Below, one piece after another: positions 57,062 through 64,000 of a DNA stretch of 64,000 bases. Position 1 is the first letter of the stretch, and every line of letters starts with the position of its first letter. The notes under the pieces were generated by a model. It did no database searches. It was not told where the DNA came from and was given only the letters and a program-made list of their open reading frames with translations. A program made the position numbers and the translations under genes. Source of the DNA: Cyclobacteriaceae bacterium (GTDB lineage Bacteria; Bacteroidota; Bacteroidia; Cytophagales; Cyclobacteriaceae); contig CATQIH010000020.1 of NCBI GenBank assembly GCA_958296015.1, positions 124,001 to 188,000 on the forward strand, given 5' to 3'.

Positions 57062-60000
57062 ATGCGTAATAGAACTGGAATTATCATCCTGACAGCCATT
57101 GTTTCGCTGTTATGCATCTACTATCTCTCCTTCACCTTTGTAGCCAATAGTGTACAGGACAAAGCTGAAGCGTATGCCACCAATGCGGAAGGCAGAATTG
57201 ATTTTGCCAAGAAGCAGAATTACCTGGACTCTGTGTGGACAGAACCGGTATACAACCTACTGGGTGCTAAATACACCTACCAGGAAGTAAAAAATACAGA
57301 ACTGAACCTGGGTCTGGACCTGAAAGGCGGAATGCATGTAGTGCTGGAAGTATCGCCTATAGAAATTATCAAAAATCTTTCGGGCAACAGCAAAGATCCT
57401 GACTTCCTAAAAGCACTGCAATTGGCACAACAGCGCACTGCTAATAGTCAAGATCGTTTTACCACATTATTTAGGAATGCCTTTAATGAGATTGCACCCA
57501 ATAAGAACCTGAGCAGAATCTTTGCCAATGCCGCCAACCGCGGACGTATCAGCAGTTCATCCTCTGATGCTGAAGTGATGGGCGTGATCAATGGCGAGGT
57601 AGAAAATGCTATTGATCGGTCTTTCAACATCCTGCGTACCCGTATCGATCGCTTTGGTACTTCGCAGCCCAACATCCAGCGTTTGCAGGGTACGGGCCGT
57701 ATTCAGGTAGAACTACCTGGCGTGGATAACCCTGAAAGGGTGAGAAACCTGTTGCAGGGCGTGGCCAAGCTGGAATTTCTGGAAGTATATGCGCCCAACG
57801 ATTATGTGAGCACTTTGCAGCAGGTCAACGGCATGTTGGTGGCAGAACAAAAAGGTGAAGCACCTGCGCTGGACACAGATACCACAGTAACCACAGGCAG
57901 CAATGTCGCTGACGACCTCGCCTCGCTGGCAGAAAACCAGACAGACACTACAGATACCACTGGTAACCTGGCCACACAACTGGCAGAGGGCGATTCTACC
58001 GGACTCGACTCTTTGAGCAATGCGCAGCTTTCTCCTTTATTCAGCCTGCTGAAGGCTCCTTTGCAGTATGGTATGCTTTATAGCGTACAGGATACTTCCA
58101 AGATCAACCGCATTATGCGCAGAGAAGATGTGCAGGCGATGGTTCCTACTACGATGGACTTCCTGTGGGATGTGAAAGCCAGAAACCAGAATGGCGCAGA
58201 CCTCATCGAGCTATATGCCATCAAAAGAGAAAGAGGCGGTAAAGCTCCTCTGACCGGTGAGGTGATCACCGATGCCCGCCAGGACTATGACGAATCTTCT
58301 CGTCCGGCCATCAGCATGAACATGAACTCGGAAGGTGCCAGAAAATGGAAACGCCTTACTGCCAGTAATATAGGCAACAGGATAGCCATTGTACTGGACA
58401 ACCGCGTATACTCTGCACCGGTGGTGAACGGAGAAATTCCCAACGGACGATCTTCTATTTCCGGTAACTTTACCATCGATGAAGCTAAAGACCTTGCCAA
58501 CATTCTGGAAGCTGGTGCCTTGCCTGCGCCTACCCGCATTGTAGAGGAAGCCATTGTAGGGCCTACATTGGGTATAGAGGCACAACATCAAGGGATCATC
58601 TCTGTACTGGCCGGTTTGGCTGCGGTGGTCATCTTTATGGTGATTTACTATGCTAAAGGTGGTATCGTAGCTGACCTTGCACTGGTATTTAACCTGTTCT
58701 TTATTCTGGGTATCCTGGCGCAGCTCAATGCGGCCCTGACGTTGCCCGGTATTGCAGGTATTGTACTCACCATCGGTATGTCGGTGGATGCCAACGTGCT
58801 GATCTTTGAACGTATCCGCGAAGAACTCAGAGGCGGTGCCAAGCTCAGGGCGGCCATTGATGCCGGTTATAGCAAAGCCTACAGCTCTATCATCGACTCT
58901 AACGTTACGACGTTTCTCACTGGTGTGATCCTGTATGTATTGGGTCAGGGACCGGTGAGAGGATTTGCCGTCACGCTGATGATTGGTATTGTGTGTTCTT
59001 TCTTTACGGCTGTGTTCATCACCCGGGTAATTCTGGAGTGGATGACCAGAAAAGGAGACGACAGTAAGATGACTTTCTACATCAATGCTACCAAAAATGC
59101 ATTTGCCAATCTTCATATTGATTTTATGCGCAAAAGAAAAATGGCGTATATTTTTTCCAGTACTGTAATTGTGATCGGTTTGGTAGTGATGTTTATCAAT
59201 GGACTGAACCTCGGTGTAGACTTCAAAGGTGGCCGTTCTTATGTACTGACTTTTGCCGAGCCTGTGGTTCCTTCAGCCCTGCAAAGTGAGTTGAACACCA
59301 ATGAATTCAAAGATGCCAGCGTAGAAGTGAAAACGTATGGCTCCAACAATGTACTGAAAGTAACCACCAGCTACCTGACAGACGACGAGTCTACCGAAGC
59401 TGATGAGCAGGTAAGGAAGGAGCTGATTGCCGGTGTGGAAGGATTCACCAAGATGAAGTTTGAAGACAATGCCAGCACACTCGGCGATAAGGACTTCACC
59501 ATCTCCAGTTCATCCAAAGTAGGAGCTACCATTGCCGACGACATCACCAAAAGTGCCCAGGAGTCTATCATTGTGGCACTGATTGTGATTTTCCTCTATA
59601 TTCTGATACGTTTCAGGAAGTGGCAGTACGGCCTTGGAGCAATCATTGCCCTGTTCCACGATGTACTGTTTGTGCTGGCCATCTACTCACTGGCACGCCT
59701 GGTGGGCATCAGTCTGGAAGTAGACCAGGTGTTCATCGCTGCCATGCTTACTATTGTAGGTTACTCCATCAACGACACTGTGATTATCTTCGACAGGATT
59801 CGGGAAACGCTGGGGCTAAAGCCTAGAGCTGATCTGGCAAGTGCCATCAACGAATCGGTCAACGATGTGATGTCCAGAACACTGATCACGTCAGGTACTA
59901 CCTTTTTGGTGGTGCTTATTCTGTTTCTGTTTGGCGGGCAGATACTGTATGGTTTCTCGTTTGCCTTGTTGGTAGGTATTCTGATAGGTACGTACTCGTC

Positions 60001-60088
60001 TATCTTCATTGCTTCTCCGGTAGTCATTGACCTGAGTAAAAAGAGACGGCCAGTAGCAGTCGCTGAGAAAACACAAAAAGTATCGTAG
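57062..60088 (+). CDS. secDF: Fused SecDF protein-export membrane protein
   Basis: A 1008-aa RND-type proton-driven motor that assists SecYEG export and the recycling of the lipoprotein and T9SS precursors. The SecD half has TM1, periplasmic P1 (LNLGLDLKGGMHVVLEV, RFGTSQPNIQRLQGTGRIQVELPGV), a low-complexity TDTT insertion (~270-310) and TM2-6 (GIAGIVLTIGMSVDANVLIFERIREEL). The SecF half starts near 690 (FINGLNLGVDFKGGRSYVLTF) and ends with GYSINDTVIIFDRIRE. Fusion is usual in Bacteroidota. Confidence 0.97.
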   Translation: MRNRTGIIILTAIVSLLCIYYLSFTFVANSVQDKAEAYATNAEGRIDFAKKQNYLDSVWTEPVYNLLGAKYTYQEVKNTELNLGLDLKGGMHVVLEVSPIEIIKNLSGNSKDPDFLKALQLAQQRTANSQDRFTTLFRNAFNEIAPNKNLSRIFANAANRGRISSSSSDAEVMGVINGEVENAIDRSFNILRTRIDRFGTSQPNIQRLQGTGRIQVELPGVDNPERVRNLLQGVAKLEFLEVYAPNDYVSTLQQVNGMLVAEQKGEAPALDTDTTVTTGSNVADDLASLAENQTDTTDTTGNLATQLAEGDSTGLDSLSNAQLSPLFSLLKAPLQYGMLYSVQDTSKINRIMRREDVQAMVPTTMDFLWDVKARNQNGADLIELYAIKRERGGKAPLTGEVITDARQDYDESSRPAISMNMNSEGARKWKRLTASNIGNRIAIVLDNRVYSAPVVNGEIPNGRSSISGNFTIDEAKDLANILEAGALPAPTRIVEEAIVGPTLGIEAQHQGIISVLAGLAAVVIFMVIYYAKGGIVADLALVFNLFFILGILAQLNAALTLPGIAGIVLTIGMSVDANVLIFERIREELRGGAKLRAAIDAGYSKAYSSIIDSNVTTFLTGVILYVLGQGPVRGFAVTLMIGIVCSFFTAVFITRVILEWMTRKGDDSKMTFYINATKNAFANLHIDFMRKRKMAYIFSSTVIVIGLVVMFINGLNLGVDFKGGRSYVLTFAEPVVPSALQSELNTNEFKDASVEVKTYGSNNVLKVTTSYLTDDESTEADEQVRKELIAGVEGFTKMKFEDNASTLGDKDFTISSSSKVGATIADDITKSAQESIIVALIVIFLYILIRFRKWQYGLGAIIALFHDVLFVLAIYSLARLVGISLEVDQVFIAAMLTIVGYSINDTVIIFDRIRETLGLKPRADLASAINESVNDVMSRTLITSGTTFLVVLILFLFGGQILYGFSFALLVGILIGTYSSIFIASPVVIDLSKKRRPVAVAEKTQKVS

Positions 60089-60141
60089 AAAGGAAACTGG
60101 TAACGGGAAACCGGAGATCGGAATGCTTTTTTAGCTTAGAG

Positions 60142-60178
60142 AAAAGGTTGTCTTACTATGTAAGACAACCTTTTTTAT
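60142..60178 (+). terminator. Strong bidirectional terminator between secDF and the methyltransferase gene
   Basis: AAAAGGTTGTCTTAC-TAT-GTAAGACAACCTTTT, a perfect 15-bp stem with a 3-nt loop. It has a T-run on the plus strand and A-run context for the minus strand. The methyltransferase stop codon lies within its 3' flank. Confidence 0.93.
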
Positions 60179-60921
60179 TGTTTTGAGAAGACCATCAGGT
60201 GTTGTTGGGGCAACATGCTTTTGTTCTCTACCAGTTTCAGCCCCACAGCTTCCATCTCTTTCACAGCCTGGGCTTCTGTCATCTTATGCCTGGGTTTGAT
60301 GGGGATGGCTGGATCTTCGGCCCGGTATTCTACCAAAGCTACTTTTCCGTCTGGTTTGAGCGAGCGTACAATGCCTGTCATCATCTCTTTAGGATAAGAA
60401 AACTCATGATAAGCATCCACCAGCAGCACCCAGTCTATGCTATCTGCGGGCAGGTTAGGGTTTTGCTCCGTTCCCCGTATTGTTTGGATATTGGTGATGT
60501 TTTCCCGCTGCATCTTATCCTGTATCATAGACAGCATCTCTGGCTGAATGTCTACGGCCAGCACTTTGCCCTGTGGTACTTGTGTGCTCATTCTAAAAGT
60601 AAAGTACCCTGTGCCTGCGCCAATGTCTGCCACCACATCGTTTTCTTTCAAATTCATTGCTTTGATGAGCAAACTAGTGCCTTCCTCTTCCTGTCTGCCT
60701 GGTCTTTCCAGCCAATCGGCACCCAGATGACCCATCACTTGGGCAATGTCGCGGCCTTTGTAGTATTTGCCGGTACCATCGGCACTGCTGGGTGCGGCAT
60801 ATGTATAGATACTGTCAGAGGAATTGGTATTAGAATCTGTTTGCGCTGGCTTGTTTTGTGCGCAGGCGTACAGGCAAAAGAGCAAGAGTACAGATAAGGT
60901 GGTAATGAGTTTGTTAGACAT
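60175..60921 (-). CDS. Class I SAM-dependent methyltransferase with lipoprotein signal
   Basis: A 248-aa protein with a lipobox signal (ITTLSVLLLFCLYACAQ), a polar linker, then a complete class I methyltransferase fold. Motif I is VVADIGAGTGYFTFRMS, the acidic loop is VLAVDIQPEML, motif IV is DSIDWVLLVDAYHEF, and the post-motif is LKPDGKVALVEYR. Export of a SAM enzyme is unusual because SAM is cytoplasmic, yet such proteins recur in Bacteroidota and Planctomycetota. Substrate unknown. Confidence 0.88.
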   Translation of the reverse strand: MSNKLITTLSVLLLFCLYACAQNKPAQTDSNTNSSDSIYTYAAPSSADGTGKYYKGRDIAQVMGHLGADWLERPGRQEEEGTSLLIKAMNLKENDVVADIGAGTGYFTFRMSTQVPQGKVLAVDIQPEMLSMIQDKMQRENITNIQTIRGTEQNPNLPADSIDWVLLVDAYHEFSYPKEMMTGIVRSLKPDGKVALVEYRAEDPAIPIKPRHKMTEAQAVKEMEAVGLKLVENKSMLPQQHLMVFSKQ

Positions 60922-60994
60922 GTGGGTAATTTTAACAACTTAAAAAACTGCGAACCATAGCTTGGTCCAAACATCAAATCATAAAATAGTACCT

Positions 60995-61345
60995 TCAGGC
61001 CAGTTCCACAGAAGGGTCCCAGAAGCGTTGCGCAAAGTTTTGTATCTGGCTGTCCTGTACTTCTACGCCTTCTGCTTCCAACAGTCGTTGCATACGGTCG
61101 GATTCACCAAAGTGTTGCTTGCCGGTGAGCAGCCCCTGCCGGTTGACTACACGATGGGCTGGTACGTTATGCATGGCGTGTGCCTGATTCATGGCCCAGC
61201 CTACCATACGGGCACTACCCTTGCTGCCCAGGTATTGGGCAATGGCACCGTAGCTGGTAACCTTACCTTTGGGAATAAGTTTCACCACCTGGTATACATC
61301 TTCAAAAAAGCTACGTTTCTGCTGTGGAGCATCAGAGGTTTTCAT
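60995..61345 (-). CDS. Alkyltransferase-like (ATL) DNA-binding protein, MGMT family
   Basis: A 116-aa protein with the MGMT/Ogt C-terminal DNA-binding domain: FFEDVYQVVKLIPKGKVTSYGAIAQYLG, ARMVGWAMNQ, the active-site-equivalent motif NVPAHRVVNRQGLLTG. The methyl-accepting Cys of PCHRV is Ala (PAHRV), so it cannot act as an alkyltransferase. ATLs bind O6-alkylguanine and pass it to nucleotide-excision repair. A normal-length ATL; there is no partner gene nearby. Confidence 0.93.
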   Translation of the reverse strand: MKTSDAPQQKRSFFEDVYQVVKLIPKGKVTSYGAIAQYLGSKGSARMVGWAMNQAHAMHNVPAHRVVNRQGLLTGKQHFGESDRMQRLLEAEGVEVQDSQIQNFAQRFWDPSVELA

Positions 61346-61498
61346 AAGATTTTCATTTTTGCAGCGTTATTACCGGAATATTAATAATTTATGAAGCCTT
61401 CACAAGCTATCTGGCCGTATTTTGGTATATAAAAGTAACATTTGTAGTACGCTGATGACTCTATTTAATATATGAAACCGAAACAGCCACCCTTATTC

Positions 61499-62146
61499 AT
61501 GCATACGAGAACCTATTCGGCTTATTTAGTATTAATACTGCTCATTGTATTTTCCTCCTGTGCCACGCAAAAAAAGAGAGCTTCTAAGAAAACATACCAC
61601 GCTCAAAAAAGCCACAATACCACTTCTAAGCCAAATTCCAAAGCTGATTATTTTAATTTTGAATCCTCTGGCTCCACCACGTCATCGCGTGCATCTGAGG
61701 GCAAGAAACCTGCCGACCGTGTGTTGACTGGCAGGGAAAATGTGAGCAAAACAGAGGAACAACTGTTCACCTTCATCCACAAAGCGCGTTCTTTCACCGG
61801 TGTGCCCTATGCCTGGGGCGGCACTACCCGCGCTGGCATGGACTGCTCCGGTCTGCTTTATACTACTTTTCAATCCTGCGGAATGAGTATTCCCCGCACC
61901 TCTGCGGCCCAAAGCCAGGTCGGTGAGATGGTGTCTATGCACGAACTCCGACCCGGTGACTTCGTGTTTTTTGCCGCACAGAAAGGCAAGCCACGCAAGA
62001 TTACGCATGTAGGTATGGTGACAGAAGTGCTGAGCAAACATAACGTGCAGTTTATTCATGCCTCTACGAAGCTGGGTGTAGTAGAGAATAACATCTACGG
62101 TGATTATTACCGAAGAATTTTTGTAAAAGCACGCCGCCTCTTTTGA
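61499..62146 (+). CDS. NlpC/P60 (C40) peptidoglycan endopeptidase lipoprotein
   Basis: A ~215-aa lipoprotein (LVLILLIVFSSCATQ), likely an outer-membrane-anchored cell-wall hydrolase that cleaves gamma-D-Glu-diamino-acid bonds. After a Ser/Lys-rich linker the C40 domain shows the catalytic Cys in GTTRAGMDCSGLLYTTF, the His in KITHVGMVTEVL and the third polar residue (His) in VQFIHAST. The start MHTRTYSAYL (61499) places the signal peptide normally; the ATG at 61472 is an alternative. It directly precedes the tRNA cluster. Confidence 0.92.
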   Translation: MHTRTYSAYLVLILLIVFSSCATQKKRASKKTYHAQKSHNTTSKPNSKADYFNFESSGSTTSSRASEGKKPADRVLTGRENVSKTEEQLFTFIHKARSFTGVPYAWGGTTRAGMDCSGLLYTTFQSCGMSIPRTSAAQSQVGEMVSMHELRPGDFVFFAAQKGKPRKITHVGMVTEVLSKHNVQFIHASTKLGVVENNIYGDYYRRIFVKARRLF

Positions 62147-62182
62147 GTTGTAAGATTTTTACATACTTTTGCTCCACTTATT

Positions 62183-62273
62183 GGGGGATTAGCTCAACGG
62201 TACGCCGCGCGGCTGGCTAGAGCGTCCCGAAAGCATTCGGGAAGGTCACCGAGGCAACTGTATCAACTTATTG
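62183..62273 (+). pseudogene. Degenerate tRNA-Ala copy with inserted segments
   Basis: GGGGGATTAGCTCA and GCTGGCTAGAGCG match the tRNA-Ala at 62274 but are separated by 15 extra nt (62197-62211, ACGGTACGCCGCGCG). The anticodon arm is replaced by TCCCGAAAGCATTCGGGA, then AGGTCACCG, and no T arm or acceptor 3' strand follows. Not a functional tRNA. Confidence 0.7.
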
Positions 62274-62349
<76 letters not shown>

Positions 62350-62375
62350 TAAAAGCCCTTCATAGGGCTTTTTTT
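62350..62375 (+). terminator. Terminator after tRNA-Ala
   Basis: AAAAGCCCT-TCAT-AGGGCTTTT followed by T. The same hairpin is duplicated at 62706-62730. Confidence 0.9.
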
Positions 62376-62384
62376 ATGCTTTTT

Positions 62385-62636
62385 ATGCAATACTACTTCT
62401 ACATCCTTTATTCTTCTTCTGCTGACAAATATTATTGTGGATCTTCTAGTGACCTGGATAAAAGGTTAGCACAACACAATGCGTGTAGAAACAAATCTAC
62501 CAAACACGGTATTCCCTGGCAGATAGTATATACAGAATCTTTTGTCTCACGACCGGAAGCTTATAACAGAGAGATGGAAGTAAAAAAAAAGAAAAGCAGA
62601 AAATACATCACCTGGTTGATTAGTGCGGCTGGCTAG
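62385..62636 (+). CDS. Small GIY-YIG nuclease-domain protein
   Basis: An 83-aa protein that is essentially a bare GIY-YIG domain (UPF0213/YhbQ-like): YYFYILYSSSADKYYCGSSSDLDKRLAQHN, then YTESFVSRPEAYNREMEVKKKKSRKYITWLI. The expected Tyr, Arg and Glu positions are present. The listed ORF (62271) wrongly starts upstream, in the tRNA leader, and reads through the tRNA; real starts are the ATGs at 62376 or 62385. The stop codon TAG lies inside the D arm of the following tRNA-like copy, so the gene end is fused to that repeat. Confidence 0.85.
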   Translation: MQYYFYILYSSSADKYYCGSSSDLDKRLAQHNACRNKSTKHGIPWQIVYTESFVSRPEAYNREMEVKKKKSRKYITWLISAAG

Positions 62637-62702
62637 AGCGTCCCGAAAGCATTCGGGAAGGTCACCGGGCGGACAGCCAGTCTTCGACTCCGGTATTCTC
62701 CA
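62614..62702 (+). pseudogene. Second degenerate tRNA-Ala copy with a 14-nt insert in the T arm
   Basis: It reads GATTAG...GGCTGGCTAGAGCG, the same replaced anticodon arm TCCCGAAAGCATTCGGGA, then GTCACCGG-[GCGGACAGCCAGTC]-TTCGACTCCGGTATTCTCCA. The insert (62669-62682) splits the T arm. The acceptor stem no longer pairs. Confidence 0.7.
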
Positions 62703-62739
62703 CTTAAAAGCCCTTCATAGGGCTTTTTTTATGCTTTTT

Positions 62740-62793
62740 ATGCAATACTACTTCTACATCCTTTATTCTTCTTCTGACGATAAGTACTTTTAA
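62740..62793 (+). pseudogene. Truncated duplicate of the GIY-YIG gene start
   Basis: After the duplicated terminator, MQYYFYILYSSSDDKYF then stop. It is nearly identical to the first 17 residues of the intact gene at 62385. Confidence 0.75.
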
Positions 62794-62918
62794 ATTTCCT
62801 CTGATATTGTGTAAATTAAGGTCTAATCAATTATCTTACGCAAACATTACCGTACTTTCTGACTGGCTGCCAGGCCAATACCAGGTAGTATATAAGTTGC
62901 CATAAATTGCTCACTCAT

Positions 62919-64000
62919 ATGAATGACCCTAATCATGCGGATCAATCCGACCGTCCTGCATTTCCATCAGCAGGCAAAACACCGGAGCATTCGGGCAATC
63001 AGGACGATTTTGCTATTAATACCGCTGATGCTTTACAGTCGCAGGAAATGCGGAAAGCAGAGCTTGCCGGACGTGAACAGGTTGAGGAAGCACTTAAAGC
63101 CAGTGAACAGATGGCCCAGTCGCGCCTGGATGAGGTAGAGGCTATTTATGCTACTGCTCCGATAGGGCTGTGTGTACTGGATACCCACTTACGCTATGTG
63201 CGCATCAACAATCGGCTGGCCGAGATTAATGGAATGACCGTAGAGCAACATCTGGGCAAAACAATTCGTGAGATTATTCCCGACATCGCAGATGAAGCTG
63301 AGGTAGTACTTCGGCAAATTATTGAAACCGGTCAGCCTGTGCGCAATATTGAAATCAAAGGAGAAACGCCGGCACAACCTGGCGTGGAAAGAACCTGGCT
63401 GGAGCACTGGCTTCCTTTCAAAAATCACCAGGGAGTCGTTGTGGGTATCAACATTGTGGCCGAAGAGATTACCGAACGCAAACGCCAGGAAGCCGAACTT
63501 CAACGCTATCAGAAAGAAATAGCCTTAGCCAATAAGGAGCTGGCCGCTACTAACGAAGAACTTGCAGCTGCCAATGAAGAATTCATTACTTATAATGAAG
63601 ATATGAGCAAAGCCAATGCCTTGTTGTCACAGGTAAATACCGATCTAGATAATTTTGTCTATACCGCTTCTCATGATCTGAAAGCCCCTGTTTCCAATAT
63701 TCAGGGATTGATACAACTGCTGGAAAGAAATCTGTCTTCCGAAGATAAGTCTACGCCTGCTACACAGAAAGCTTTGGAAATGATGAAACAATCCATCGCA
63801 CGTTTCACCAATACCATCGCCGACCTGACAGAAGTGGCCCGTTTACAGAAGCAATTTGACCAGCCTATCAAACTCATCGACCTTTGTGAGGTGATTCAGC
63901 AGGTTATGCAAGACATTGCTCCTGATATTGAAAAGGCCGATGCACAGATCATGGTAGAGGTTGATGGCTGTGGCCCGGTCAGGTTTGCACCCAAAAATCT
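62919..64000 (+). CDS. PAS-domain sensor histidine kinase (3' truncated by window edge)
   Basis: An open frame from ATG 62919 to the window end (360 codons), not listed in the ORF track because it has no stop. It starts MNDPNHADQSDRPAFPSAGK. One PAS domain follows (~65-185: AIYATAPIGLCVLDTHLRYVRINNRLAEINGM ... VVVGINIVAEEITERKRQEAEL), then a coiled coil (ELAATNEELAAANEEF), then HisKA with the phospho-His in YTASHDLKAPVSNIQGL. No TM segment is seen so far, so it is probably a cytoplasmic sensor. The ATPase domain lies beyond the window. Confidence 0.92.
   Translation, partial: MNDPNHADQSDRPAFPSAGKTPEHSGNQDDFAINTADALQSQEMRKAELAGREQVEEALKASEQMAQSRLDEVEAIYATAPIGLCVLDTHLRYVRINNRLAEINGMTVEQHLGKTIREIIPDIADEAEVVLRQIIETGQPVRNIEIKGETPAQPGVERTWLEHWLPFKNHQGVVVGINIVAEEITERKRQEAELQRYQKEIALANKELAATNEELAAANEEFITYNEDMSKANALLSQVNTDLDNFVYTASHDLKAPVSNIQGLIQLLERNLSSEDKSTPATQKALEMMKQSIARFTNTIADLTEVARLQKQFDQPIKLIDLCEVIQQVMQDIAPDIEKADAQIMVEVDGCGPVRFAPKN

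Noticed and set aside
62923-63138. 71-aa ORF listed at the start of the last gene
   Set aside because: It is a shadow frame of the PAS kinase, whose true frame starts at 62919 and stays open to the window end.

Overview
The window is a chromosomal segment of a gliding-type Bacteroidota, most likely a member of Cytophagales. The evidence is PorP/SprF and CHU_C (gliding-motility C-terminal) proteins of the type IX secretion system, a fused SecDF, a fused E1 alpha/beta 2-oxoacid dehydrogenase, a long-tailed RplQ, a CarboxypepD/TonB-plug receptor and Reg_prop sensor kinases. Gene starts were chosen by homology and signal-peptide fit, because ribosome-binding sites are weak, as is usual in this phylum.

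Layout. 1-7.9 kb: housekeeping block rpoA(partial)-rplQ, carA, eno, a DivIC/FtsB-like gene, an outer-membrane protein, a voltage-gated K+ channel, an Ldh2-family dehydrogenase (minus) and an HU-like protein. 8-15.8 kb: an accessory, repeat-rich island with lower-GC orphan genes, an IS66 element with a frameshifted transposase, an IS200/IS605 element, and an IS5-like element split by an IS110 element. It also holds a truncated HEPN-like gene, a beta-barrel gene broken by an in-frame TGA, and dense short palindromes. 16-26.5 kb: outer-membrane receptor, hicAB toxin-antitoxin, tRNA-Asn, HtrA protease, CheY-like receiver, conserved hypothetical, HAD phosphatase, TPR and YfiR-like proteins. 26.5-36.6 kb (minus): a five-gene compact operon coding for a fibre-like surface protein, a CHU_C-tailed secreted protein, a PorP/SprF protein, a PorE-like OmpA/PD40/LysM protein and a large propeller histidine kinase. 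36.9-47.3 kb: M1 peptidase, an unrecognised protein, MDR oxidoreductase, sugar isomerase-like protein, ABC-F ATPase, polyprenyl synthase, alpha/beta hydrolase, DUF6503-like lipoprotein. 47.3-52.5 kb (minus): exopolysaccharide genes (Wzc-like kinase, Wza-like export protein, rfbC, GT4). 52.5-53.7 kb: noncoding with a 42-bp tandem hairpin array and GC-rich palindromes. 53.7-64 kb: E1 dehydrogenase with three +1 frameshifts, a small membrane protein, secDF, an exported SAM methyltransferase, an ATL protein, an NlpC/P60 lipoprotein, a tRNA-Ala/GIY-YIG repeat cluster, and the start of a PAS histidine kinase.

The most unusual signal is noncoding. Several unrelated palindromes, an IS110 transposase gene and degenerate tRNA copies are each interrupted by a 13-15-nt GC-rich micro-hairpin. 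Two sites carry nearly the same insert at the same GAC^AGCATT junction, and uninterrupted counterparts can be inferred or seen within the window. Together with the covarying hairpin array and the tRNA-GIY-YIG cluster, this suggests very small mobile or copied DNA elements. All comparisons were made by eye without database searches.
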